A stretch of DNA of 64,000 nucleotides from Quadrisphaera sp. INWT6 (lineage in GTDB: Bacteria > Actinomycetota > Actinomycetes > Actinomycetales > Quadrisphaeraceae). Every line of letters starts with the position of its first letter. The stretch's first letter is position 1. The notes under the pieces are model-generated. The model searched no databases, was not told the origin of the DNA, and saw only the letters and a list, made by a program, of their open reading frames with translations. Shown piece after piece: positions 26,048 through 34,407 of the stretch. Location of the stretch: assembly GCF_015390235.1 (NCBI RefSeq), contig NZ_VUOH01000001.1, positions 372,001-436,000 of the forward strand. The letters are read 5' to 3'. The position numbers were made by a program, and so were the translations under genes.

Positions 26048-27019
26048 TCAGGGGACGGGGACGACGCGGGCCAGCACGCCCCCGTCGACGTCGACCCGGC
26101 TGGCGAGCACCGGCTGCGGGGCCACCGCCGGACCCGCGGCGACCGAGCCGTCAGCCAGGCGGAAGGCGCTGCCGTGCCACGGGCACACGAGGCACGCCTC
26201 GCCGCCCTCGCGGGTGACCTTCCCCCCGGAGAGCGGACCCGCCAGGTGGCTGCAGCTGTCGGCGAGCACGGAGACGCCGTCGGCGGTCCGCACGACGACG
26301 ACGGGCACGTCGCCCACGTGCCCCTGCACCGGCTCGTCGACGACGAGCTCGTCGTAGGCGGCGACCCGGTGCCACCCCTCGGGGGCGACGTGCGGGACGT
26401 GCTCGGCGTGCGAGGCGCCCGCCGACCAGCGGTAGGACAGGTGCCCGCCGAGCGCGGCGCCCAGCGTCGCCGTGGAGACGCCCGCCACCGACAGCCACCG
26501 CGCGCTCGTCGTCCTGCCGCGCCAGCGCTGCACCAGCGAGGCGGCGAACACGGTGAGGGCTGCGTAGTTGCTGGCCGCGTGCACGAGGCCGATGCGCTGC
26601 TGGTCGGGGTGCAGCTCGGCCCAGTCGGTCAGCCCGGAGGCGACCGTGGGCAGGGTGGTCGCGATGCCGGCCGCCGCCAGGGCGGCGGACGTGGCGTCGG
26701 CGCCGTCGGCGAGGTCGTCGGGCACGAGGCCGGCCAGGGACAGCGCGTCGACGGCCGCCGCGCTCGTCCAGGACCCGACCACGACCTGCGCCAGCACCGG
26801 GTGCAGGGGGTGGCCCAGCCAGGTGCCGTGCAGGAGGTCGGCCAGCCAGCGCGGCTCGGCGGCACGGACCAGGTCGCGCACCGGGGCGGCGACGGTGTCG
26901 AGCGCCCTCCAGCGGACCGGCGCGTCGAGCAGCCGGAGCAGCAGCGGCCGCGTCGCCGCCGTGGCGGAGGGGCGCTGGTCCGGGCGGTCCGGGAACCGGT
27001 CGGTGGGGGTCGCGCTCAT
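26048..27019 (-). CDS. DUF2231 membrane domain fused to Rieske 2Fe-2S domain
   Basis: 323 residues. The N-terminal half carries the DUF2231 motif HGTWLGHPLHPVLAQVVVG and about four membrane helices. The C-terminal 105 residues form a Rieske domain, with ligands CSHLAGPL (C-x-H) and CLVCPWHGSAF (C-x2-H). It is probably a membrane-anchored electron-transfer protein. The adjacent MpaB-like oxygenase gene is a possible partner, by inference. Start ATG at 27019. Confidence 0.9.
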   Translation of the reverse strand: MSATPTDRFPDRPDQRPSATAATRPLLLRLLDAPVRWRALDTVAAPVRDLVRAAEPRWLADLLHGTWLGHPLHPVLAQVVVGSWTSAAAVDALSLAGLVPDDLADGADATSAALAAAGIATTLPTVASGLTDWAELHPDQQRIGLVHAASNYAALTVFAASLVQRWRGRTTSARWLSVAGVSTATLGAALGGHLSYRWSAGASHAEHVPHVAPEGWHRVAAYDELVVDEPVQGHVGDVPVVVVRTADGVSVLADSCSHLAGPLSGGKVTREGGEACLVCPWHGSAFRLADGSVAAGPAVAPQPVLASRVDVDGGVLARVVPVP

Positions 27020-27111
27020 CGAGCGCCTCGCAGCTCGAGCATGGCGTCGATGCTGCCCCGAGGTGATGGCCCCGGCGAACCGATCACCGCCGCAGGCACT
27101 CGCCGCTCCCA

Positions 27112-27164
27112 CGACGACCGAGGACGTCCGGCCCGGAGAGCGGGCCCGACGTCCTCGGTCGTCG
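27112..27164. terminator. Strong hairpin terminator after the DEAD helicase gene
   Basis: Arms 27112-27134 and 27142-27164 pair with a single mismatch around a 7-nt loop. It lies 15 nt beyond the stop of the minus-strand helicase gene, so it most likely ends that transcript. Confidence 0.8.
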
Positions 27165-27178
27165 CGGAGGAGGCGGGG

Positions 27179-29188
27179 TCAGTCGCCCGAGGTGTCGCCC
27201 GCCGGGGCGGACTGCTCGGCAGCGTCGGAGCCCTCGCCCGACGCCTCGCCCGTGCCATCACCGGCGGTCTGGCTGCGGCCGCGGCCGCGGCCACCGCGAC
27301 GGCGGCGGCGGCGCGGGGCCTCCGCGGACTCCCCGGCGTCGGGGCCGTTCTCGCCGGCCCCGCCCGCACCGCCGGAGCGGTCGGGCAGGGCGATCTGGTC
27401 GAGGCTCGTCGGCTCGGCGCCCTCTGCCGGCGCGACCGCGTCAGCGGCCGCACCCTCGGCGCCGCCACCGCGGCGACCACGACGACGGCGGCGCTGGCGC
27501 TCACCGCCGGCCTCTCCGCCCTCGGCCCCGTCGGTGCCCTCGGTGCGCCGCGCCCGCTCGGGGCGCTCCGTGCGCTCTCCGCGCGCCGGGCGCTCGGAGC
27601 CCTCGGCGCGGGGGCCGCGCTCGGAGCCCTCGGCGCCGCGGCCAGCACGACCACCGTCGCGGCCACCACGGCCGCCGTCGCGGCCGCCGTCACGGCCGCC
27701 GTCACGCCCGCCGCGACCGCCGTCACGCCCGCCGTCACGGCCACCGCGACCGCCGTCGCGTCGTCCGGTCTCGCCGAGGTCCTCGAGGACCTCCGCGTCC
27801 AGGCCCTCGCGGGTCTGCGCGGACTTCGGCAGCCGGCCCTTGGTGCCGGCCGGGATGCTGAGCTCCTCGTACAGGTGCGGGGAAGTCGAGTAGGTCTCGA
27901 CCGGCTCGGGGATGCCCAGGTCGAGGGTCCTGTCGATCATGCCCCAGCGGTGCAGGTCGTCCCAGTCGACGAAGGTCACCGCGGTGCCCGTGGCGCCCGC
28001 GCGGCCGGTGCGGCCGATGCGGTGCAGGTAGGTCTTCTCGTCCTCGGGGCACTGGTAGTTCACGACGTGCGTGACGTTGGTGACGTCGATGCCGCGGGCG
28101 GCGACGTCGGTGGCGACGAGCACGTCGACCTTGCCGTTGCGGAACGCGCGCAGCGCCTGCTCGCGGGCGCCCTGCCCGAGGTCTCCGTGGAGCGGGGCTG
28201 CGGCGAAGCCGCGGTCCATCAGCTCGTCGGCCACCTTGGCGGCGGTGCGCTTGGTGCGGGCGAAGACGATGGTCAGCCCGCGGCCCTCGGCCTGCAGGAT
28301 GCGCGCCAGGACCTCGACCTTGTCCATCGCGTGGGCGCGGTAGATGAACTGGGTGGTCGCCTTGACCGTGGCGCCGTCGTCGTCGGGGTCGGCGGCGCGG
28401 ATGTGCGTCGGCTGGCTCATGTAGCGGCGGGCCATGGCGACCACGGGGCCGGGCATGGTGGCCGAGAACAGCAGCGTCTGGCGCCCGGCCGGCGTCATCG
28501 ACAGCAGCTTCTCGACGTCGGGCAGGAAGCCCAGGTCGAGCATCTCGTCGGCCTCGTCGAGCACGACGGCGCGGGCGGCGGCCAGGCTCAGGTGGCCCTG
28601 CTGGGCCAGGTCGAGCAGACGGCCGGGGGTGCCGACGACGACCTCGACGCCGCGCTGCAGCGCCTCGACCTGCGGCTCGAACGCGCGGCCGCCGTAGATG
28701 ACCAGGACGCGGGCGGCGCGGTCGGTGGCGGCGCGCTCCAGGTCGCGGGCGACCTGGACGGCCAGCTCGCGGGTCGGGACGACGACGAGCGCCTGGGGCT
28801 TGCCCGGCAGGTCGAGGGCGTCCCAGCCCTCCTCGCCCGGGCCGACGACGCGCTGCACGACGGGCACACCGAAGCCGAGGGTCTTGCCGGTGCCGGTCTT
28901 GGCCTGGCCGATGATGTCGTGGCCGGCCAGGGCCACGGGCAGCGTCATCGCCTGGATGGGGAACGGGTGGGTGATGCCCGCCCGGTCGAGCGCCGCGACG
29001 ATCGCGGGCTGCACGCCGTAGTCGGCGAAGGACTTCTGCGCCAGCACCTCGGGGGCGGGGGTCTCGACGTCGGCGTCGATGATCGCGTCCTCGGGGAGCG
29101 CCGAGCGGTCGACCTGCTCGGTCGGCTGCTCGGTCGGCTCGGGCTGCTGGGGGGTGGTGTCGGACTGGACGTCCGTGGTCTCGGGCAC
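27179..29188 (-). CDS. DEAD-box RNA helicase with RGG-rich C-terminus
   Basis: About 669 residues. All helicase motifs are present: Q motif with FPIQAMTLP, AKTGTGKT, PTRELAVQ, VGTPGRLLD, DEAD in VLDEADEMLDLGF, SAT, and HRIGRTGRAG. After the core comes an RGG/DGGR-rich region (about 470-515), then acidic and Arg-rich stretches ending in disordered sequence. It probably remodels structured RNA or ribosome precursors. GTG 29188 has GAGG 8 nt upstream; GTG 29200 is an alternative. A -10-like TATCAT at 29338-29333 would give a leader of about 140 nt. Confidence 0.93.
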   Translation of the reverse strand: MPETTDVQSDTTPQQPEPTEQPTEQVDRSALPEDAIIDADVETPAPEVLAQKSFADYGVQPAIVAALDRAGITHPFPIQAMTLPVALAGHDIIGQAKTGTGKTLGFGVPVVQRVVGPGEEGWDALDLPGKPQALVVVPTRELAVQVARDLERAATDRAARVLVIYGGRAFEPQVEALQRGVEVVVGTPGRLLDLAQQGHLSLAAARAVVLDEADEMLDLGFLPDVEKLLSMTPAGRQTLLFSATMPGPVVAMARRYMSQPTHIRAADPDDDGATVKATTQFIYRAHAMDKVEVLARILQAEGRGLTIVFARTKRTAAKVADELMDRGFAAAPLHGDLGQGAREQALRAFRNGKVDVLVATDVAARGIDVTNVTHVVNYQCPEDEKTYLHRIGRTGRAGATGTAVTFVDWDDLHRWGMIDRTLDLGIPEPVETYSTSPHLYEELSIPAGTKGRLPKSAQTREGLDAEVLEDLGETGRRDGGRGGRDGGRDGGRGGRDGGRDGGRDGGRGGRDGGRAGRGAEGSERGPRAEGSERPARGERTERPERARRTEGTDGAEGGEAGGERQRRRRRGRRGGGAEGAAADAVAPAEGAEPTSLDQIALPDRSGGAGGAGENGPDAGESAEAPRRRRRRGGRGRGRSQTAGDGTGEASGEGSDAAEQSAPAGDTSGD

Positions 29189-29376
29189 GCGTGGCCTCAC
29201 GTCTCGGTGGCGGGGCCGTGCTGTCGGGCGTCGGGCACCGGTCAGTTCGACGGCGCTCATCGACGGGACCGCCCCGCGGCGGTTCGGCTGCCGATCGTGG
29301 CAGCGACCGGTCGACCGAGGTTGTCAGCACCCATGATACCGGCGGTCCGCGCGCGGTCCCGGCGCGGCCGCCGCCC

Positions 29377-29382
29377 TAGGGT
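29377..29382 (+). promoter_or_regulatory. -10 hexamer TAGGGT for leaderless mRNA
   Basis: TAGGGT ends 7 nt before the ATG at 29390. No Shine-Dalgarno is present. Confidence 0.6.
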
Positions 29383-29389
29383 GCAGGTC

Positions 29390-30070
29390 ATGACGTCAGC
29401 ACCCCCGTCCGGCGCCGACGGCGCCCTCGAAGCCGAGGTCGACCTGCTGGGCGCGCTGGCCTACGGCGAGCTCACCGGGTTCCTCCGGCTCTCGCAGGAC
29501 GCGGGCTCGGCGCCGACGCTGGTGCAGACCGCTGAGCTGGGGACCCTCGCCGTCGAGGAGTTCCAGCACTACCAGCTGCTGTCCGAGCGCCTGGTGGAGC
29601 TCGGCGCCGACCCGCAGGCGGCGATGCGGCCCTTCGTGGCGGCCGTCGACGCCTACCACGAGCGCACGACCCCCAACGACTGGCTGGAGGGCCTGGTCAA
29701 GGCCTACGTCGGCGAGGGCATCGCCACCGACTTCTACCGCGAGATCGCGGCCTACGTGCCCGCTCCCACCCGCGACCTCGTGCTGCGCCTGCTCGACGAG
29801 ACCAGCGGCGCGGAGTTCGTGGTGGGCGCGGTCCGCGAGGCCACCGCCCGCGACCCGCGCGTCGCCGGCCGCCTCGCCCTGTGGGGCCGCCGCCTGGTGG
29901 GGGAGGCCCTCAGCCAGGCGCAGCGGGTCGCCGCCGACCGCGACTCCCTCGCGGCGCTGCTCGTCACGGGCGGGGGAGCGGGCACCGACCTCGTGGCCGT
30001 CGGCAAGATCTTCAGCCGCATCACCGAGAACCACGTGCGCCGGATGCTCCGGCTCGGCCTCACCGCCTGA
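29390..30070 (+). CDS. Ferritin-like protein, MiaE-like
   Basis: 226 residues, nearly all helical. Candidate di-iron ligands are in AYGELTGFLRL, AVEEFQHYQLL, VGEGIATDFY and ENHVRRML, spaced as in ferritin-like four-helix bundles. Actinobacterial members are annotated as ferritin-like fold proteins related to the tRNA hydroxylase MiaE; the substrate is unproven. It is divergent from the DEAD helicase gene, a conserved pairing. It overlaps the convergent dehydrogenase-like gene by 11 nt. Confidence 0.85.
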   Translation: MTSAPPSGADGALEAEVDLLGALAYGELTGFLRLSQDAGSAPTLVQTAELGTLAVEEFQHYQLLSERLVELGADPQAAMRPFVAAVDAYHERTTPNDWLEGLVKAYVGEGIATDFYREIAAYVPAPTRDLVLRLLDETSGAEFVVGAVREATARDPRVAGRLALWGRRLVGEALSQAQRVAADRDSLAALLVTGGGAGTDLVAVGKIFSRITENHVRRMLRLGLTA

Positions 30071-30863
30071 CGGGCTCCCCGGGGCGCCCTGGCCCCGCGG
30101 GGCGCTGGCCCGCGAGCCACTCCGCGAAGGTGGTGCGTGCGAGCCGCGCCCCCGCACCGGGCAGCGCCTGACCGGTGCGCAGCGCGGTGCCGAACCGGCC
30201 GGGGAGCGGCACCTCGACCACGCGGCCGGGCCGCCGGGTGACGGCCAGCCAGCGGCGGGCCAGCTCGGGGACCCGCTCGACCAGGGGACCGGCGAGGTCG
30301 GCGACGGCGCCCTGCGGGGGTCCCGCGGCCAGCCGGGCGAGCTCGTCCGCGGCCTCCGCGGCGGCCAGGGGCTGGCTCGTGAAGGCGGGCACCAGGCGCA
30401 CCGGTCCGGTGCGGGCGAGACCGGCGAGCACCGGCACCAGCTCGTGGAACTGGGTGGTGCGCAGCAGCGTCCACCCGCCGTCGTGCTGGGAGACCAGCTG
30501 CTCCTGGCGCGCCTTGCCGGCGTACAGGGCGGCGTCGACCCGGGAGGCCCCCACGATCGACAGCGCGACGTGGTGCCCCACGCCGCACGTCCGGCCCGCC
30601 TCGAGCAGGGCCGTCGTCGTCCGCTCGAAGAAGCGGCGGCTGCCGCGGGCCGTCTGGGAGGCGGCCAGCGAGGTCGGTCCGGTGGCGTCGACGACGGCGT
30701 CGCAGCCCTCGAGCGCCGCGAGCAGCGCCGGCGTCGCTCCGGCCAGCAGGTCGACGCCGCTGGCGCGGCTGAGCACGACCGCCTCGTGGCCGGCGCCCCG
30801 CAGGGCGGCGACCACGAGGCGGCCGACGGTCCCGGTGCCGCCCGCGACGGCGACGCGGCTCAC
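30060..30863 (-). CDS. Atypical SDR NAD(P)-binding protein
   Basis: 267 residues, start GTG. The N-terminal VAVAGGTGTVGRLVVAAL is the NAD(P)-binding glycine motif of atypical short-chain dehydrogenases, and VDATGPTS and SIVGAS follow the NmrA-like pattern. The usual catalytic YxxxK is not evident: AALYAGKARQEQLV offers Tyr-Ala-Gly-Lys, a shortened spacing. It may be a redox sensor or an oxidoreductase of unknown substrate. Confidence 0.85.
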   Translation of the reverse strand: MSRVAVAGGTGTVGRLVVAALRGAGHEAVVLSRASGVDLLAGATPALLAALEGCDAVVDATGPTSLAASQTARGSRRFFERTTTALLEAGRTCGVGHHVALSIVGASRVDAALYAGKARQEQLVSQHDGGWTLLRTTQFHELVPVLAGLARTGPVRLVPAFTSQPLAAAEAADELARLAAGPPQGAVADLAGPLVERVPELARRWLAVTRRPGRVVEVPLPGRFGTALRTGQALPGAGARLARTTFAEWLAGQRPAGPGRPGEPVRR

Positions 30864-30906
30864 CGCGGTGGCTCCCGGCGCTCTCGGCGCTCTCGGGCCG
30901 GGTGGG

Positions 30907-31131
30907 TCAGCGGGCGCCGAAGCCGACCCGGCTCTTCTCCTCCGAGCCGATCTCCACGAAGGCGATCGCGGGGCCCGGGACGAGCACGGTGCGGCCGCGC
31001 TCGTCCTGCAGGCTCAGGGTGGTGCCGCCCTTGAGGGCGGCGCTGACGGCGGCGCTGACCTCGGCGACGCTGTCGTTGGACTCCAGCACCACCTCGCGGG
31101 GGCTGTTCTGCACGCCGATCCGGATCTCCAC
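30907..31131 (-). CDS. DUF3107 protein
   Basis: 74 residues, start GTG with AGGAGG 6 nt upstream. The sequence (VEIRIGVQNSPREVVLESN, then AIAFVEIGSEEKSRVGFG) matches the DUF3107 family of very conserved actinobacterial small proteins. The function is unknown. It is divergent from the 295-residue protein gene; the 209-bp gap holds both promoters, which I could not assign firmly. Confidence 0.92.
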   Translation of the reverse strand: MEIRIGVQNSPREVVLESNDSVAEVSAAVSAALKGGTTLSLQDERGRTVLVPGPAIAFVEIGSEEKSRVGFGAR

Positions 31132-31340
31132 GGGTCGTCCTCCTGCTGCGGTGGTGGGGCTGCTGGCGCTCCCCGGCGGGACCGGGGCCGGCAGGTGCCG
31201 GGGTGCGCGACCCCATCCTGCACCGAGCGCCCGCGCGGCCCCCTGCGGGCGACTGCGGCGTTCGCCCTCGGTGGACACCTCCGGTCTGTGACACTCCGTA
31301 GAGCACCCGCCACTGGGTGTCCCGGACGCCAGGAGGCGAC

Positions 31341-32228
31341 GTGACGATCGGCCAGACCACGGACCGCCAGGTGACCGACGAGCCCACCGGGACCAGCGGC
31401 GACGGCGGCGCCAGGGTCGAGGGCGTCGTGAGGGTCGCCCTCTCCGTCCCCGGGGTCACCGGCGTGCGCGTCGAGCCCGCTGACGACGGCTCGGCCGTGG
31501 TCCGCCTCGAGCTCGTGCCCGGCGCCGACGAGGCCGCCGTGGCCGCCGCCGTCCAGGAGGCGCTGGCCCTCGAGGCCGCCGTCGGCCCCGTGGCCCCGGA
31601 GGCCACCGCGCCGGTCGAGGACGCGCCCGCCGAGGTGGCGGCGCCCGCCGTCGTCCCCGCCGTCGTCCCCGCCCCCGAGGCGGCCTCGCGCCCCCGGGTC
31701 CCCATGCCCGCCGCGGCCCCCGAGCGCGCCGACCGGCCGCGCACCGGCCGCATCTCCGTGCCGCCGCTCAGCGCCACCTCGGTGGCCTCCACCCCGGCCC
31801 CGCAGTGGCTGGGGGAGTCCGCCCCCGCCCCGCGCCCCCAGGGCGGGGACCGCCTGGTGCTCGAGAAGGTCCAGGTGGTGACCGAGGGCCTCGCGACGAC
31901 GGCGACCGTGGTGCTCACCCGCGCCGGCTCGGTGCACACCGGCGTCTCCGAGGCCGCGAACACCCCCTCCGGCGGCCCGCGGGCGCTCGCGGCGGCCACG
32001 CTGCGCGCCCTGGAGTCCGCTGCCGGTGGTCGTCTGCGCGGCGAGGTCGAGGCCGTGCGGCCCAGCGAGCTCGACGGCCGCGCCGCCGTCACCGTGATGA
32101 TCGGCATCGCCACCGCCCGTGGCAGCGAGCAGCTGGTGGGAGCCGCCCTCGAGGGCGGCTCGCAGCCCGCCGTGGTGCGCGCCGTCCTGTCGGCCTGCAA
32201 CCGCCGCCTGGACCCCGACCTCCGCTGA
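31341..32228 (+). CDS. Conserved actinobacterial protein of unknown function
   Basis: 295 residues, start GTG with AGGAGG at 31331-31336. The first 85 residues and the last 125 form two small alpha/beta domains joined by an Ala/Pro/Val-rich linker. The C-terminal part (LVLEKVQVVTEGLATTATVV, AVTVMIGIATARGSEQLVG, VRAVLSACNRRLD) resembles small alpha/beta domains seen in other actinobacterial hypotheticals, reminiscent of the LeuA regulatory fold. I cannot assign a function. Its stop is followed by REP-like repeats. Confidence 0.75.
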   Translation: MTIGQTTDRQVTDEPTGTSGDGGARVEGVVRVALSVPGVTGVRVEPADDGSAVVRLELVPGADEAAVAAAVQEALALEAAVGPVAPEATAPVEDAPAEVAAPAVVPAVVPAPEAASRPRVPMPAAAPERADRPRTGRISVPPLSATSVASTPAPQWLGESAPAPRPQGGDRLVLEKVQVVTEGLATTATVVLTRAGSVHTGVSEAANTPSGGPRALAAATLRALESAAGGRLRGEVEAVRPSELDGRAAVTVMIGIATARGSEQLVGAALEGGSQPAVVRAVLSACNRRLDPDLR

Positions 32229-32236
32229 CCCCCTCG

Positions 32237-32304
32237 ACCGCAGCCGAGCGCCTGGTTGCGGTTCCTGGTCCCTCCTGGACCGCAGTCGAGCGCCTGGTTG
32301 CGGT
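32237..32304. repeat. Two copies of a 26-bp REP-like palindrome
   Basis: Copies at 32237-32262 and 32279-32304 differ by one base. Each has the form ACCGCA(g/a)yCG-N-GGTTGCGGT and can fold into a 9-bp hairpin. The same element occurs three times at 48478-48585. It lies between two same-strand genes. Confidence 0.85.
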
Positions 32305-32329
32305 TCCCGGGGCGTGCGAGGCTGGTCGC

Positions 32330-33463
32330 GTGGAGCCGCTGGTCGAGCCGGGCCCGCCGCTGACCCCGCAGGAGCGCCAGCGGTGGTCGCGCCACCTGCT
32401 GCTGCCGTCCGTGGGCGAGGTCGGGCAGCGCCGCCTGCGGGCCGCGCGCGTCGCCGTCGTCGGGGCGGGCGGCCTGGGCTCCCCGGTGCTCGCCTACCTC
32501 GCCGCCGCGGGGGTCGGCGAGCTGGTGGTCGTCGACGACGACGACGTCGAGGCCTCCAACCTCCAGCGCCAGGTGCTCCACGGCGCCGACGACGTCGGCC
32601 GCCCCAAGGTCGACTCCGCCGCCGACGCCCTGGCCCGCCAGGCCCCCTGGGCGCGCGTCGTGCGCGTCCCCGAGCGCCTCACCGCCGAGAACGCCACGAG
32701 CCTCCTGGCCGGTTGCCACCTCGTCGTCGACGGCGCTGACAACTTCGCCACCCGCTACGCCGTCGCCGACGCGTGCGAGCAGCTGGGCGTCCCGGAGGTC
32801 TTCGGGTCGCTGCTGCAGCACGACGCCCAGGTCACCGCGCTCTGGCCCGCGGCCGGAGGTCCCGGGTACCGCGACCTGTTCCCCGCCCCGCCCCCGCCGG
32901 GCTCCGTCGCCTCGTGCGCCGAGGCCGGCGTGCTGGGCGCGCTGTGCGGCGTCGTCGGCTCGGTGATGGCGGTCGAGGCGGTGAAGCTGCTCGTCGGTGC
33001 GGGGGAGCCCCTGGTCGGCCGGCTGCTCGTGCTCGACGCGATGGCCATGTCGTGGCGGACCGTCCGCGTCCGCGGCGCTGGTCCTGGTGGCAGCGGACCC
33101 CGGCGCGAGGTCCCGCAGCCCCGCGCCGAGGAGCCGCTCCCCGACGACGCGGAGCTGACCGCGCCGCAGCTGGCGCAGGCGCTGGCGAGCGGTGCCGGTG
33201 TCGTCCTGCTCGACGTCCGCACCGGTGCCGAGCGCTCGCTGGGCTCGCTGCCGGGCAGCGTCGCCGTGCCGCTGGACGACGCGCTCTCCGGGGTGCTGCC
33301 TCCGCTCCCGGACGGCCGCGTGGTGGTGCTCTGCCGCTCCGGCGCCCGCTCGGAGCGCGTCGTGCGGGCACTGCGCGCCGCCGGTCGCGCGGACGCGGCG
33401 CACCTGCGCGGAGGCCTGCTGGCCTGGGCGGCGGACGTCGACCCGGGGCTCGTCGTCACCTGA
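32330..33463 (+). CDS. moeZ: Adenylyltransferase/sulfurtransferase MoeZ
   Basis: 377 residues. The N-terminal ThiF/MoeB domain has VVGAGGLGSPVLAYLAAAG, NLQRQVLH and DGADNFATRYAVADA. The C-terminal rhodanese domain (about 285-377) has the active-site loop CRSGARS. The protein adenylates and thiocarboxylates ubiquitin-like sulfur carriers for molybdopterin, thiamine or cysteine synthesis. The zinc-binding CxxC pairs of E. coli MoeB are absent: YRDLFPAPPPPGS replaces CYRCLF, as I recall for mycobacterial MoeZ. The start GTG 32330 has GAGGCT ending 6 nt before it. Confidence 0.93.
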   Translation: MEPLVEPGPPLTPQERQRWSRHLLLPSVGEVGQRRLRAARVAVVGAGGLGSPVLAYLAAAGVGELVVVDDDDVEASNLQRQVLHGADDVGRPKVDSAADALARQAPWARVVRVPERLTAENATSLLAGCHLVVDGADNFATRYAVADACEQLGVPEVFGSLLQHDAQVTALWPAAGGPGYRDLFPAPPPPGSVASCAEAGVLGALCGVVGSVMAVEAVKLLVGAGEPLVGRLLVLDAMAMSWRTVRVRGAGPGGSGPRREVPQPRAEEPLPDDAELTAPQLAQALASGAGVVLLDVRTGAERSLGSLPGSVAVPLDDALSGVLPPLPDGRVVVLCRSGARSERVVRALRAAGRADAAHLRGGLLAWAADVDPGLVVT

Positions 33464-33468
33464 GCGCC

Positions 33469-33474
33469 TACCCT
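33469..33474 (+). promoter_or_regulatory. -10 hexamer TACCCT for leaderless idi mRNA
   Basis: TACCCT ends 6 nt before the GTG at 33481, only 5 nt after the moeZ stop. There is no Shine-Dalgarno. Confidence 0.6.
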
Positions 33475-33480
33475 CGTGCG

Positions 33481-34065
33481 GTGACGACCTCCCTGGCCAC
33501 CGGCGCCGAGCAGCAGGCCCCCGAGCTGGTCGTGCTGCTCGACGACGAGCGCCGTCCCGTCGGCAGCACCCCCAAGGCGGGCGTGCACACCGCTGACACC
33601 CCGCTGCACCTGGCCTTCTCCTGCTACGTCAGCGACACCCGCGGCCGCCTGCTGATGACCCGCCGCGCCGTGTCCAAGAAGACCTGGCCGGGCGTGTGGA
33701 CCAACTCCGTGTGCGGGCACCCCGCCCCGGAGGAGTCCTTCGAGGACGCCGTGCGCCGTCGCGCCCGCCAGGAGCTGGGCCTGGAGGTGCGCGACCTGGC
33801 GGAGCGGCTGCCCGAGTTCGCCTACCGCGCGGTCGACGCCTCCGGCGTGGTCGAGAACGAGTTCTGCCCCGTCTACACCGCCGTGGCCGACGCCGACCCG
33901 GTGCCCGACCCCGACGAGGTCGCCGAGTGGGCGTGGGTGGAGTGGGACGACGCCGTCGCCCTCGCCGCGCGCACGCCCTTCGCCATCTCCCCGTGGGCCG
34001 TCCTGCAGCTCGGCCAGCTGAGCCGGCTCGGCCTGGGCGCCGCGACGAGCGGGGCCCGGGGCTGA
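33481..34065 (+). CDS. idi: Isopentenyl-diphosphate delta-isomerase, type I
   Basis: 194 residues. The Nudix-fold isomerase shows TWPGVWTNSVCGHP with the catalytic Cys, HLAFSCYVSD, EDAVRRRARQELGL and ENEFCPVYTA with the Glu ligand region. It interconverts IPP and DMAPP for isoprenoid and carotenoid synthesis. The GTG start has a leaderless-type promoter immediately after moeZ. The end overlaps the ATL gene. Confidence 0.95.
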   Translation: MTTSLATGAEQQAPELVVLLDDERRPVGSTPKAGVHTADTPLHLAFSCYVSDTRGRLLMTRRAVSKKTWPGVWTNSVCGHPAPEESFEDAVRRRARQELGLEVRDLAERLPEFAYRAVDASGVVENEFCPVYTAVADADPVPDPDEVAEWAWVEWDDAVALAARTPFAISPWAVLQLGQLSRLGLGAATSGARG

Positions 34066-34400
34066 GCCCGCAGCACCGGCAGCGCCCGCCGGGACGCGCC
34101 TACATCGACGACGTCGGCCCGCTCGTCCTCGCCATCCCCGAGGGCATGGCGCTGACGTACGGCGACGTCGCAGAGCTCACCGGCTGGGGCGCGGCCCGCG
34201 CCGTCGGAGCGGTGATGAGCCAGCACGGGCACGAGCTGCCGTGGTGGCGCGTGGTCCGCGCCGACGGCTCGCTGCCCGAGGGCCTCGTGCCGCGGGCGAT
34301 GATCCACTGGGCTGACGAGGGGCACCCGCTGGTGCTGGGCACGAGCCGGCTCGACCTGGGCAGGTGCCGGTGGGACGGCCCCGGGGACGCCCCCGGCTGA
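34062..34400 (+). CDS. Alkyltransferase-like (ATL) DNA-binding protein
   Basis: About 112 residues matching the C-terminal domain of O6-methylguanine methyltransferase (AIPEGMALTYGDVAELTGWG, then RAVGAVMSQHG). The reactive PCHR cysteine is replaced: LPWWRVVRADG. This makes it an ATL protein, which flags alkylated guanines for nucleotide excision repair. No ATG, GTG or TTG lies at a suitable place. The CTG at 34062, overlapping the idi stop, is the best start; GTG 33993 would add a low-complexity leader. Confidence 0.8.
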   Translation: MSPQHRQRPPGRAYIDDVGPLVLAIPEGMALTYGDVAELTGWGAARAVGAVMSQHGHELPWWRVVRADGSLPEGLVPRAMIHWADEGHPLVLGTSRLDLGRCRWDGPGDAPG

Positions 34401-34407
34401 GCGCTGC

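Noticed and set aside
27630..27780. Repetitive DNA in the helicase gene as a mobile or CRISPR array
   Set aside because: It encodes an RGG/DGGR-rich RNA-binding tail typical of DEAD-box helicases.
24719..30070. A 1783-codon plus-strand open frame across the nuclease, MpaB, Rieske and helicase region
   Set aside because: Most of it lies antisense to genuine minus-strand genes. Only its last 226 codons, the MiaE-like protein, are a real gene.
32330..33463. Loss of zinc cysteines in MoeZ as a defect
   Set aside because: I recall the same YRDL replacement in mycobacterial MoeZ, so it is a normal feature of this subfamily.
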